Shown here piece by piece: positions 15,941-23,451 of a stretch of 32,290 nucleotides of DNA. The stretch covers positions 1-32,290 of the forward strand of contig JAVKSL010000026.1 in the NCBI GenBank assembly GCA_039583695.1. The letters run 5' to 3'. Both the position numbers and the translations under genes were made by a program. Positions within the stretch are counted from its first letter, which is position 1. Every line of letters starts with the position of its first letter. The notes beneath the pieces were generated by a model that ran no database searches, was not told the origin of the DNA, and saw nothing but the letters and a program-made list of their open reading frames with translations. Source of the DNA: JAVKSL01 sp039583695. GTDB taxonomy: Bacteria > Actinomycetota > Acidimicrobiia > Acidimicrobiales > JAJPHD01.

Positions 15941-17981
15941 TGGTGGTGGGTGGGCACGGGAGTGGGGCGAAGCCGGGCATATTCCTCCTAAGGCCGTGCA
16001 GGGAACGCTTGTGGTCGAGGAAGTCTACGAGCACATAGTCTCCCAGGTTCTCCGGGGTGGTGAAGAAGGCCCGGCCTCCGTTCAGCGCCGTCATGCGCTC
16101 GACGAAGGTGCGCAGGTAGCCGGTGGCCTCCAGCATGAAGGTGTTGATGCGGATGCCCTCCCGGCTACAGCGGGCGACCTGAGCCAGGGTGGCCTCGATG
16201 GTCTCGGCGCTCGGCGGGTAGCTGAAAGCCACCGACCCGCCGGGCAGGAGGTGCGCGGTGGGCTCGCCGTCGGTGATCATCATCACCTGCTTGGCGCCGG
16301 CATGGTGGGCGAGCATCCGCCGGGCCAGGATCAGGGCGTGCTCCATGTTCGTGCCGTACACGAAGTCCCAGGAGAGCTCGGGGAGCTCTGAGGCTTTGAG
16401 CTCCCGGGCGACCTCGCTGAAGCCGACCAGACCCAGGTAATCCCTCGGGTAGCGGCTGGCGATCAGGGATTGGAGGGCCATGGCCACCCGCTTGGCGGCC
16501 AGGAACCGGTCGCGCATCGGCATGGACATCGAGCAGTCGATGGCCAGGACCGTGGAGGACCGGGTGGTCGTCTCGGTCCGCTCGACCTCGAAATCCTCCG
16601 GCTGGAGACGGACGGGGATGCCGGCGCCGCGCTGGAGGGCATTGTGCAAGGTGCGCTCGATGCTGAGGTTGAAAGGGTCTCCCCACTCGTAGGGGTAGGT
16701 GGAGCCCTCCCGCTGATGTCCGAGGCCTGGCTTGTGCAGGGGGTGGTCGCCGATTCGGTCCCGGGTCAGCCTGGAGAAGACCTGGGCTAGGGCGTTCTCG
16801 CCGATGCGGCGCATCCCGCGGGGGGTGAGGGCGAGGCGACCCTCCCGCTGGGCGATCAGGCCCGCCTCCTCCAGCATGGCGGTCAGCTGGGCGAGCCGTT
16901 CCAGGGAGGCTGCGTCGGCGTCGCCGAGCAGCTGGCGGGCCTTGTCCAGGTCCACGTCGGCCAGGGCTCCGGGAGCCTGCGCCGCCGCTAGCAGGTTCTC
17001 CAGCTCGTCGATGTCGGACAGGGCCCCCATCACACCTGCGGCCTCGGCGAGGCTCAGAGGGTCGAGTCCGTGGAAGACCCGCTGGTTGTCCCACCCGGCT
17101 TGCGGAAGTGCTTGTCGGAGGTTTCCTGCCAGGCGCTCGACCTGCCAGCGCAGGTCCATGTCGGCCAGCAGTTGGTCGGTCATGGCGGCCAGCTCGGCGC
17201 GCTGCTCGGGGGTCATCGAGGCCAGCATCGAGGCAGCCGCCGCCATCTGGGCCGCAAGACCTCTGAGCAGCTCGTCCAGGTCCGCCGGGCGGTTGGGGAA
17301 CATGTCGCCAAAGCTCTCCATGAAGGCGTCGAAGCCGGGGTCGAGGGGGAGGCCTTGGGCGCGTTGCTCGATCATGCGGTTGAGGGCGTCGAACATCTGG
17401 CGCTGGCGTTCGAGGCTCTCGGGGGTGTGCTGGGCAAGGGCCCCGGCCATCTGGTTGAACTGGCTCTTCATTATCTGGGCTCGCAGATCGTCGAGGAGGC
17501 TTTCGAAGCGCTCCCGGGCCTCGGTGGAGGTGAACTCGTATCGCTGCAGGGCGCGGATCCGGCCGGCCAGGTCGGGAGGGACCGCGTCGAGCTGGGCTCG
17601 GCGCTCGTTGGTGAGCTCGCTTGTTGCGTGGCTGCGGGCCGGGTCGGCCGAGCTTGCGGCGGCGTCGTCGAGACGCTCTAGGCCGGCCTGCTCAGTGTCG
17701 ATCACCTCTCGGAGGGCTCGGGCGATGTCCTCGTGAATCCCGCCCAGGTCCCAGCGGTCCAGCTCGTCCCGGCGGTGCTGGCGGAGGCGTTCGAGCATCT
17801 CTCGCAGGCCATTGACCCGTTGACCGTTGCGGTCCTCGAAGCCGGACTGCAAGAGCCGGCGGAGGGCCGCACCGAGGTCGCCGTGGTAAAGCAGGTCGTC
17901 GTTGAGCTGAGCCAGCACGTCGGTGGCGTCGGACTCGAAACCGACCTGGGTTCCGTCCCAGCGAGAGTAGATGTAGGTCAC
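15930..17981 (-). CDS. VWA domain protein partnered with the MoxR ATPase
   Basis: About 683 residues. The N-terminal ~450 residues are helical and charged (RWDGTQVGFE, DDLLYHGDLGAALRRLLQSGFEDRNG and so on). A C-terminal von Willebrand factor A domain has the MIDAS motif DCSMS near residue 482, a Thr-containing loop YGTNMEHAL and MMITDGEPTAHL near 570. Such VWA proteins work with MoxR-type AAA+ ATPases as chaperone-like pairs (compare RavA-ViaA or CoxD-CoxE). I set the start at GTG 17981 (VTYIYSRWDGTQ), where family similarity begins. A longer frame to 18086 would add only a Pro/His/Arg run encoded by a 27-bp repeat. Its 3' end overlaps the next gene by 11 nt. Confidence 0.87.
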   Translation of the reverse strand: MTYIYSRWDGTQVGFESDATDVLAQLNDDLLYHGDLGAALRRLLQSGFEDRNGQRVNGLREMLERLRQHRRDELDRWDLGGIHEDIARALREVIDTEQAGLERLDDAAASSADPARSHATSELTNERRAQLDAVPPDLAGRIRALQRYEFTSTEARERFESLLDDLRAQIMKSQFNQMAGALAQHTPESLERQRQMFDALNRMIEQRAQGLPLDPGFDAFMESFGDMFPNRPADLDELLRGLAAQMAAAASMLASMTPEQRAELAAMTDQLLADMDLRWQVERLAGNLRQALPQAGWDNQRVFHGLDPLSLAEAAGVMGALSDIDELENLLAAAQAPGALADVDLDKARQLLGDADAASLERLAQLTAMLEEAGLIAQREGRLALTPRGMRRIGENALAQVFSRLTRDRIGDHPLHKPGLGHQREGSTYPYEWGDPFNLSIERTLHNALQRGAGIPVRLQPEDFEVERTETTTRSSTVLAIDCSMSMPMRDRFLAAKRVAMALQSLIASRYPRDYLGLVGFSEVARELKASELPELSWDFVYGTNMEHALILARRMLAHHAGAKQVMMITDGEPTAHLLPGGSVAFSYPPSAETIEATLAQVARCSREGIRINTFMLEATGYLRTFVERMTALNGGRAFFTTPENLGDYVLVDFLDHKRSLHGLRRNMPGFAPLPCPPTTNEL

Positions 17982-17990
17982 CGGTAGGCC

Positions 17991-18088
17991 GCTCGGGGGC
18001 GGGTGTCGGGGGCGGTGGCTCGGGGGCCGGTGTCGGGGGCGGTGGCTCGGGGGCGGGTGTCGGGGGCGGTGGCTCGGGGGCGGCACCC
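17991..18088. repeat. 27-bp tandem repeat, three copies plus a partial, between moxR and the VWA gene
   Basis: Copies lie at 17991-18017, 18018-18044 and 18045-18071, with a partial from 18072. The unit starts GCTCGGGGGCGGGTGTCG and the copies differ by one base (C for G at 18027). It lies just upstream of the VWA start. All three minus-strand frames stay open across it (Pro-rich in each), so whether it is translated as an N-terminal extension is unresolved. Confidence 0.92.
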
Positions 18089-18194
18089 GACCTCATGGGG
18101 CGCGCTCGGTCTCTCCAGCTGTTGTTGTGGCGATAAGCGCCAGTGGGCGGTCATTTCCGCCACATGAACGGCTGGCGCCGGGTAGCCGGTCGCA

Positions 18195-19766
18195 TTAGTC
18201 CCGGTCCTCGTCCCTACGGCGAGGGCGGCCGGGACGGCCGCCTCCAGGGACCTCCGGACGGGGGCGTGGGTGGTCCTCCCTTCTGGCGCCGCGATCCCTA
18301 CCCCGGTAAGCGGCCTGGCCGGGTCCTGGCGCCTTGTTGAGACGCTTGGATAGGTGGAGCCCTTCCAGGACCAGCTCCGCGGCACTTGCCAGGTCAGCGG
18401 AGCTCGCCTCACGCGGCGCGCCTGCCTCACGCGGCGCGCCTGCCTCACGCGGCGCGCCTGCCTCACGCGGCGCGCCTGCCTCACGCGCCAGCGCTCTGGC
18501 CGCCAGCGCGAGAGCTGGCAGGCCAGCCGCTGATTGGACGTAAGCCGCCGACTCCAGCTCGGCGCCCGCATGCACGACCGTGTGCTCGTCGAACTCGGCG
18601 ATCACCGCGCTCAGCTGGTCAGGACTGAAGCGACCCCTAAACGTCGCCAGCACCGCCGAGCTCACCAAGCGGTCCAGCACCTCCGAGTCGCGGCCCTCGT
18701 CGGCCATCTCGATCTCCACCTTTCCGGCGCTGGAGGCGCCGATGGCCGCCAGGTCGCTCACCCGGGGAACCACCTCAGTCTCCCCGCAGCGCAGCGCCCT
18801 CCGGGCTGCGCTCGCCACCAGGGTCTCGTGGTTGGCGATGCTCAAACGCACCGACACCCCCGAGCGCTGGTTCACCGCCGGGTCAGCCCGGGCGAGCTGG
18901 CTGACCCGGGCCACTATCTCGGACATGTAATCGGGCACGCGGACCTGCAGTCCGTCGACGAGGAGGGGCGTCGCCTCCTGAGCCACCACGGCCAGCTCTG
19001 TGGCAATGTCCCTCGGGTAGTGGGTCCTGACCTGGGCGCCGAAGCGGTCCTTGAGCGGGGTGATGATCCGGCCCCGGTTGGTGTAGTCCTCCGGGTTGGC
19101 TGAAGCCACCAGCATCACGTCGAGGGGCAATCGGATCCTGTGACCCCTGATCTGGATGTCGCGCTCCTCGAGGACGTTGAGCAGCGCCACCTGGATGCGC
19201 TCGGCCAGATCGGGAAGCTCGTTGATGGCGAAGATCCCCCGGTTGGTCCGCGGCACCAACCCGTAGTGCAGCGTCAGCTCGTCGGACAGGTACCGACCCT
19301 CTGCGACCCGGATCGGGTCCACCTCGCCGATCAGGTCGGCCACCGAGGTGTCGGGAGTGGCCAGCTTCTCGCCGAAGCGGGTCTCGCGATGAACCCACTC
19401 GATGGGCGTGTCGTCGCCCTGGGCGGCCACCAGGTCCCGGGCGTAGCGAGAGACCGGACGGTAGGGGTCGTCGTTGATCTCCGAGCCGGCGACGACCGGC
19501 AGCCACTCGTCGAGCAGGCCGGTGAGCGCGCGGATGATGCGGGTCTTGGCCTGGCCGCGCTCCCCGAGGAATATGACGTCGTGGCCAGCCAGCAGGGCGT
19601 TCTCGAGAGCCGGCAGCACCGTGTCGTCGAAACCGACCAGGCCCTCCACCACCGGGCGCCCCGTAGTGATACGGGCCACGGCATTTCGCCGGACCTCGTC
19701 CTTGACGGTGGTGGAGACCCAACCCGAGTCGCGCAAAGCTCCGAGTGTGGTCGCTCTGGTGCTCAC
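18195..19766 (-). CDS. MoxR-type AAA+ ATPase (magnesium chelatase ChlI-like)
   Basis: A 523-residue AAA+ ATPase. Walker A GERGQAKT spans residues 68-75. The core NRGIFAINELPDLAERIQVALLNVLEERDIQIRG holds an unusual Walker B region (INELPDL, Asn before the Glu), followed by LVASANPEDYTNRGRIITPLKDRFG with sensor 1 and arginine finger. MoxR ATPases act with VWA proteins to mature metal enzymes or complexes; the VWA gene follows 213 nt downstream. The C-terminal part is interrupted by (EAGAPR)n from an 18-bp repeat and ends in an Arg/Pro-rich tail of ~45 residues longer than in the relatives I know. The GTG at 19766 is favoured because TAGCCT lies exactly 6 nt upstream, indicating a leaderless transcript. 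Confidence 0.9.
   Translation of the reverse strand: MSTRATTLGALRDSGWVSTTVKDEVRRNAVARITTGRPVVEGLVGFDDTVLPALENALLAGHDVIFLGERGQAKTRIIRALTGLLDEWLPVVAGSEINDDPYRPVSRYARDLVAAQGDDTPIEWVHRETRFGEKLATPDTSVADLIGEVDPIRVAEGRYLSDELTLHYGLVPRTNRGIFAINELPDLAERIQVALLNVLEERDIQIRGHRIRLPLDVMLVASANPEDYTNRGRIITPLKDRFGAQVRTHYPRDIATELAVVAQEATPLLVDGLQVRVPDYMSEIVARVSQLARADPAVNQRSGVSVRLSIANHETLVASAARRALRCGETEVVPRVSDLAAIGASSAGKVEIEMADEGRDSEVLDRLVSSAVLATFRGRFSPDQLSAVIAEFDEHTVVHAGAELESAAYVQSAAGLPALALAARALAREAGAPREAGAPREAGAPREAGAPREASSADLASAAELVLEGLHLSKRLNKAPGPGQAAYRGRDRGARREDHPRPRPEVPGGGRPGRPRRRDEDRD
18407..18487. repeat. 18-bp tandem repeat, four copies plus a partial, inside moxR
   Basis: CCTCACGCGGCGCGCCTG at 18407-18424, 18425-18442, 18443-18460 and 18461-18478, with a partial to 18487. 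The copies are identical. On the minus strand it encodes Glu-Ala-Gly-Ala-Pro-Arg repeats between two helices of the C-terminal domain. Confidence 0.95.
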
Positions 19767-19772
19767 CCGGCC

Positions 19773-19778
19773 AGGCTA
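19773..19778 (-). promoter_or_regulatory. Putative -10 box of the leaderless moxR operon promoter
   Basis: TAGCCT on the minus strand is followed by 6 nt and the GTG start at 19766. This is the likely promoter of the moxR-VWA-basic-DUF4389-gtrA run. Confidence 0.5.
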
Positions 19779-19864
19779 TTGGGCGAGGTGGCCCACCGGG
19801 ACGGGCTGCTTCCAGGTTGTGAAAAAGCGAGATTACCCCAACCCCGCCGCTCTGCCCGCACTGA

Positions 19865-19882
19865 TGATGTATGCTTACATCA
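19865..19882. promoter_or_regulatory. vapB operator overlapping the -10 box and the start codon
   Basis: TGATGTA (19865-19871) and TACATCA (19876-19882) are perfect 7-bp arms around TGCT. The -10 box TATGCT (19870-19875) lies in its centre, and the last base of the right arm is the A of the vapB ATG. With 6 nt from -10 to ATG the mRNA would be leaderless. Type II antitoxins commonly bind such palindromes to repress their own operon. Confidence 0.7.
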
Positions 19883-20136
19883 TGCAGCGAACCCAGATCT
19901 CCCTCACGGCAGAGGAGCGGCGAGCCCTCGACGCAGTGGCTGCACGCACCGGGCGCTCGGTCTCGGCCCTGATCCGAGACGCGATCGAGACGGTGTACGG
20001 CGTGGAGCGCTCCAGCGACGACGACCTGGCCGCCATGCGCCAGGCATTCGGCTCCTGGAAGGACCGCGACCTGGATGGTGCAGCTTGGGTTGACCAGCTG
20101 CGCCCAGGATCACGCCTGTCGCAGCGCGAATCGTGA
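19882..20136 (+). CDS. vapB: Ribbon-helix-helix antitoxin (VapB/CopG type)
   Basis: An 84-residue antitoxin. Residues 3-40 (RTQISLTAEERRALDAVAARTGRSVSALIRDAIETVYG) form a classical ribbon-helix-helix DNA-binding domain: the short beta strand binds the operator, and the C-terminal acidic and aromatic tail (DRDLDGAAWVDQL) would wrap the toxin. The start is the ATG at 19882, at the end of the palindromic operator and 6 nt from the -10 box; the frame is open further upstream but lies opposite moxR. The stop overlaps the GTG of vapC by four bases, giving coupled synthesis of antitoxin before toxin. Confidence 0.9.
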   Translation: MQRTQISLTAEERRALDAVAARTGRSVSALIRDAIETVYGVERSSDDDLAAMRQAFGSWKDRDLDGAAWVDQLRPGSRLSQRES

Positions 20137-20510
20137 CCGCGTTGGTCGACACCTCGGTGCTGGTCGATTATCTGCGTGGTCACCCCCGCGCTGCTGAGCT
20201 CTTGGAGGCCGAGCGAGCGGCCGCACCCCTGCACGCCAGCGAGATCACCCGCTTGGAGATCCTCGCCGGTATGCGCCCGTCAGAGGAGGACGAAACACGC
20301 TCTTTGCTGTCGATGCTGGCGTGGCATCCCGTCGACGAGAAGGTGGCCGAAAAAGCCGGTGCCCTGGGCCGGCGATGGCTGCCCAGCCATCACATGATCG
20401 ACAGCGCCGATCTCGCCATTGCTGCCACCACCATCCTCGGTGAGTCGCGACTGCTGACGCGCAATGTCCGGCACTTTCCGATGTTCCCGCACCTGCGCGC
20501 GCCGTACTGA
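20133..20510 (+). CDS. vapC: PIN-domain ribonuclease toxin VapC
   Basis: A 125-residue PIN-domain toxin; VapC proteins cleave RNA, often tRNA or the rRNA sarcin-ricin loop. The acidic active-site residues are present: Asp6 in LVDTSVLVDYL, Glu42 in EITRLEILAG and Asp93 in DSADLAIAAT, with TRNVRHFPMF (Asn111) closing the fold. It is intact and of normal length, so toxin activity is expected. The GTG at 20133 lies within the last codons of the antitoxin (GTGA overlap). The sdh operon starts 8 nt after its stop, without a visible terminator between them. Confidence 0.93.
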   Translation: MTALVDTSVLVDYLRGHPRAAELLEAERAAAPLHASEITRLEILAGMRPSEEDETRSLLSMLAWHPVDEKVAEKAGALGRRWLPSHHMIDSADLAIAATTILGESRLLTRNVRHFPMFPHLRAPY

Positions 20511-20518
20511 TCCGGAAT

Positions 20519-21319
20519 ATGGTGGCCTCCGTGGGCACTCCGGTCGTCATCGGCAAGGCCCGGAGCGGATCCAGAGGTGGCCCCGCGGAGCCGACCGGGA
20601 GGCGGGACCGCTGGTGGGCGCAACCTGTGCTCACCATGGCAGCGCTGACCGCCTTCGTCGGGTACGGCCTTTGGGCAGCCCTGCGCAACGGGAACTACTA
20701 CGCCGCCCCGCTGCTGTCACCCTTCTACTCCCCGTGCCTGGTCTCCACCTGCGCCTATGTCTACGGGCCGATAATCCCGTCGTGGTGGACCTATCCCGCC
20801 CTTGCCGTGCTCATCTTTCCCCTCAGCTTCCGGTTCACCTGCTACTACTACCGCAAGTCCTACTACCGCGCATTCTGGTGGTCGCCGCCAGCATGCGGGG
20901 TGGCCGATACCAAGCGCCGGTATACCGGAGAGAGCCGCTTCCCCCTCATCTTCCAAAATATCCACCGGTTCACCTGGTACTTCGCGATCATCTTCGCCGT
21001 CATCCTGTCCTGGGACGCCATCGCTGCCTTCCGCTTCCCCGGTGGGGTTGGCGTGAGCGTGGGCACCCTGATCCTCACGGTTAACGCCATCCTGATCTGG
21101 TGCTACACATTGTCCTGCCACTCTTGCCGCCACCTGTGCGGCGGCCGCCTCCGGGATTTCTCCCGGGCCCGGCGACAGCACTGGGTCTGGAAGCGCCTGT
21201 CGGTGCTCAACGCCCACCACATGGCGTTCGCCTGGACCAGCCTGGTGTGGATCGCCTGGGCCGACTTCTACGTGTGGCTGGTGGCGTCGGGGGCGATCCA
21301 CGACCCCCGCCTTATCTAA
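20519..21319 (+). CDS. sdhC: Succinate dehydrogenase membrane anchor subunit (Sdh1-type SdhC)
   Basis: A 266-residue membrane protein with about five hydrophobic segments (around residues 37-57, 88-104, 151-170, 180-198, 236-257). It sits directly upstream of sdhA and sdhB, and its length and features such as NGNYYAAPLLSPFYSPC fit the single fused anchor of mycobacterial Sdh1 rather than separate SdhC and SdhD. The loops are rich in Cys and His: Cys73, Cys78, Cys108, Cys126, then CHSCRHLCGG (200-209) and NAHHMAF (His233, His234). Mycobacterial Sdh1 is reported to hold a membrane-embedded Rieske-type 2Fe-2S cluster, and some of these residues could be its ligands. ATG 20519 is used; a GTG at 20531 is an alternative. 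Confidence 0.82.
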   Translation: MVASVGTPVVIGKARSGSRGGPAEPTGRRDRWWAQPVLTMAALTAFVGYGLWAALRNGNYYAAPLLSPFYSPCLVSTCAYVYGPIIPSWWTYPALAVLIFPLSFRFTCYYYRKSYYRAFWWSPPACGVADTKRRYTGESRFPLIFQNIHRFTWYFAIIFAVILSWDAIAAFRFPGGVGVSVGTLILTVNAILIWCYTLSCHSCRHLCGGRLRDFSRARRQHWVWKRLSVLNAHHMAFAWTSLVWIAWADFYVWLVASGAIHDPRLI

Positions 21320-21642
21320 GCCTGAATCCACCGACCGGGTGCCACCCAACGGCCGCCTGGCTCCATCTCGACTCCCCCGGATGCCGACGCACCCTGAACC
21401 TGATCGCTCCAGAACGCCTGCCAGGACGCCTACCTCTCTGCCGCAGCCCGATGTTTCCGGAACTTCACCACCAACTACTCCCGCCAGCAGCCGGGCGACG
21501 CCCGAGGTGGGGCAGACGGTGCGGGCAAGGTCGGAGTTGTCGTGATAATGGACAAAAAGCGTTCACCATCACGACAGTTACGGCTTTCAGCGCCTCGGCT
21601 GGCAGGCCGTCCAGCAGCGTCCTGGAGCGATCAGGGCAGAAT
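21320..21642. other. sdhC-sdhA spacer without a recognisable gene
   Basis: A 323-nt gap unusual inside an operon. No protein family is recognised in any frame, although the sdhA frame is open through it. It holds a long-arm inverted repeat (21538-21576) and a GATAAT sequence (21544-21549) that could be a -10 box for a separate sdhAB promoter. Confidence 0.5.
21538..21576. promoter_or_regulatory. Inverted repeat upstream of sdhA
   Basis: TGTCGTGAT (21538-21546) and ATCACGACA (21568-21576) are perfect 9-bp arms separated by 21 nt, 66 nt before the sdhA ATG. A candidate -10 box GATAAT overlaps the left arm. It may be a paired operator whose half-sites lie three helical turns apart, or an RNA hairpin in the sdhC-sdhA transcript. 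Confidence 0.5.
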
Positions 21643-23451
21643 ATGCAGATGTCGATGCCTGCGCTCGAGACCCACGACATGGATGTGCTGGTGATCGGGG
21701 CCGGCGGCGCGGGCCTTCGAGCCGCGATCGAGGCCCGGCAGGCCGGGCTGCGCACAGGTGTGGTGTGCAAGTCCCTGCTCGGCAAGGCCCACACGGTCAT
21801 GGCCGAAGGCGGCATAGCTGCGTCGCTCGGAAACGTGTGGACCGAAGACAGCTGGAGGGTCCACTTCCGCGACACGATGCGCGGCGGCAAGATGATGGCA
21901 CACTGGCGCATGGCCCAGATCCATGCGCAGGAGGCGCCCGAGCGGGTCCTGGAGCTGGAGAGCTGGGGAGCAGTGTTCGACCGGACCCCCGATGGGCGGA
22001 TCGCGCAGCGCGACTTCGGCGGGCACCGCTACGCCCGGTTGGCCCACGTCGGGGATCGGACCGGCCTGGAGATGGTCCGCACCCTCCAGCAGCGGGCGGT
22101 CTCGCTCGAGACCGAGGTCTACATGGAGTGCGTGATCCTGCGCCTGCTGACCAGCGACGGGGAGGTGTGCGGGGCGCTGGGGGTGTGGCGGGACTCGGGC
22201 AGGTTTGTCGTGTTCAGGGCCAAGGCCGTGGTGCTGGCGACCGGCGGGGTGGGCAAGGCGTTCCGGGTCACCAGCGCGAGCTGGGAGTACACCGGCGACG
22301 GTCAGGCGCTGGCCTTGGCGGCGGGGGCCGAGCTGGCGGACATGGAGTTCGTGCAGTTCCATCCGACCGGCATGGTCTGGCCACCATCCGTGGCCGGGCT
22401 GCTGGTCACCGAGGGGGTACGCGGGGACGGGGGGGTGTTGCGCAACTCCGAGGGACGGCGGTTCATGTTCGACTACGTCCCGGCGTACTACGCGGCGGAG
22501 ACAGCCGACACCGAAGCGGAGGCCGACCGTTGGTACGCCGACAAGGTCAACAACCGCCGCACCCCTGACCTGCTGCCCCGCGACGAGGTGGCCCGGGCAA
22601 TCAATGCCGAGGTCAAGGCCGGCCGCGGCGGCCCGCATGGGGGGGTGTGGCTGGACATCGCCAGCCGGCACGACGCAACGTACATCCGCCGGCGCCTGCC
22701 CTCCATGTACCACCAGTTCGCCGAGCTGGCCGACGTCGACATCACCGCCACCGCAATGGAGGTCGGGCCGACCTGTCACTACATGATGGGAGGCGTGCGA
22801 GTGGACCCGGACACCGGCGCGACCAACCTTGGTGGGTTGTTCGCGGCCGGAGAGGTGGCCGCCGGGCTGCACGGCGCCAACCGCCTGGGCGGCAACTCCC
22901 TCGGTGACCTGCTGGTGTTCGGGCACCGGGCCGGTCTGGCCGCGGCGGCTCGCTGCGGCGAGGTCAGGGCTCTGGGCGTGCTGGACGGGTCGCAGGTGGG
23001 CACGGCTATCGCCGCAGCCCTAGCTCCATTTGGCCGGGACGAAGGTGAGAACCCCTACTCGATCTATTCGGACCTCCAGGGGACGATGCAGTCCCTGGTG
23101 GGGATCGTGCGGACCGGGGCCGAGCTGCGCCGTGGCCTAGAGGAGATCGGGGCGCTGGAGCAGCGCCTATCCCAGGTGTCGGTGGAGGGGAACCGCCAGT
23201 TCAACCCTGGGTGGCACCTGGCGCTCAGCCTGGGATCGCTGCTCGGGGTATCGCGCTGCATCGCCACCGCCGCCCTGGCCCGCACCGAGAGCCGGGGGGG
23301 GCACACCCGCGACGACTACCCCGACCCGGACCCCGCCTGGGGGGCCGTAAACCAGGTGGTGCGGCTGGAGGACGGGGAGCTGGTTTACCGGCGTGAGAGG
23401 GTTCCGCCGATGCCCGACGATCTGGCTGCCCTGTTCGAGGCGGCCCAGTGA
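21643..23451 (+). CDS. sdhA: Succinate dehydrogenase flavoprotein subunit
   Basis: A 602-residue catalytic subunit oxidising succinate to fumarate at the cytoplasmic face of the membrane. FAD-binding GAGGAGLRAAIEA begins at residue 19; His50 in GKAHTVMAEGGIAASLG is where FAD is covalently attached in SdhA proteins. EFVQFHPTGM, GVRGDGGVLRNSEGRRFM, LLPRDEVARAINAEV (active-site Arg) and HGANRLGGNSLGDLLVFG follow in the usual order. I chose ATG 21643 (AGGG 6 nt upstream); ATGs 6 and 12 nt later are alternatives. The frame is open further upstream, but that part has no dehydrogenase features. The stop overlaps the GTG of sdhB (GTGA). Confidence 0.95.
   Translation: MQMSMPALETHDMDVLVIGAGGAGLRAAIEARQAGLRTGVVCKSLLGKAHTVMAEGGIAASLGNVWTEDSWRVHFRDTMRGGKMMAHWRMAQIHAQEAPERVLELESWGAVFDRTPDGRIAQRDFGGHRYARLAHVGDRTGLEMVRTLQQRAVSLETEVYMECVILRLLTSDGEVCGALGVWRDSGRFVVFRAKAVVLATGGVGKAFRVTSASWEYTGDGQALALAAGAELADMEFVQFHPTGMVWPPSVAGLLVTEGVRGDGGVLRNSEGRRFMFDYVPAYYAAETADTEAEADRWYADKVNNRRTPDLLPRDEVARAINAEVKAGRGGPHGGVWLDIASRHDATYIRRRLPSMYHQFAELADVDITATAMEVGPTCHYMMGGVRVDPDTGATNLGGLFAAGEVAAGLHGANRLGGNSLGDLLVFGHRAGLAAAARCGEVRALGVLDGSQVGTAIAAALAPFGRDEGENPYSIYSDLQGTMQSLVGIVRTGAELRRGLEEIGALEQRLSQVSVEGNRQFNPGWHLALSLGSLLGVSRCIATAALARTESRGGHTRDDYPDPDPAWGAVNQVVRLEDGELVYRRERVPPMPDDLAALFEAAQ

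Noticed and set aside
21100..21642. N-terminal extension of sdhA
   Set aside because: The open frame overlaps sdhC and a non-conserved spacer; flavoprotein homology starts after 21643, which has AGGG at correct spacing.
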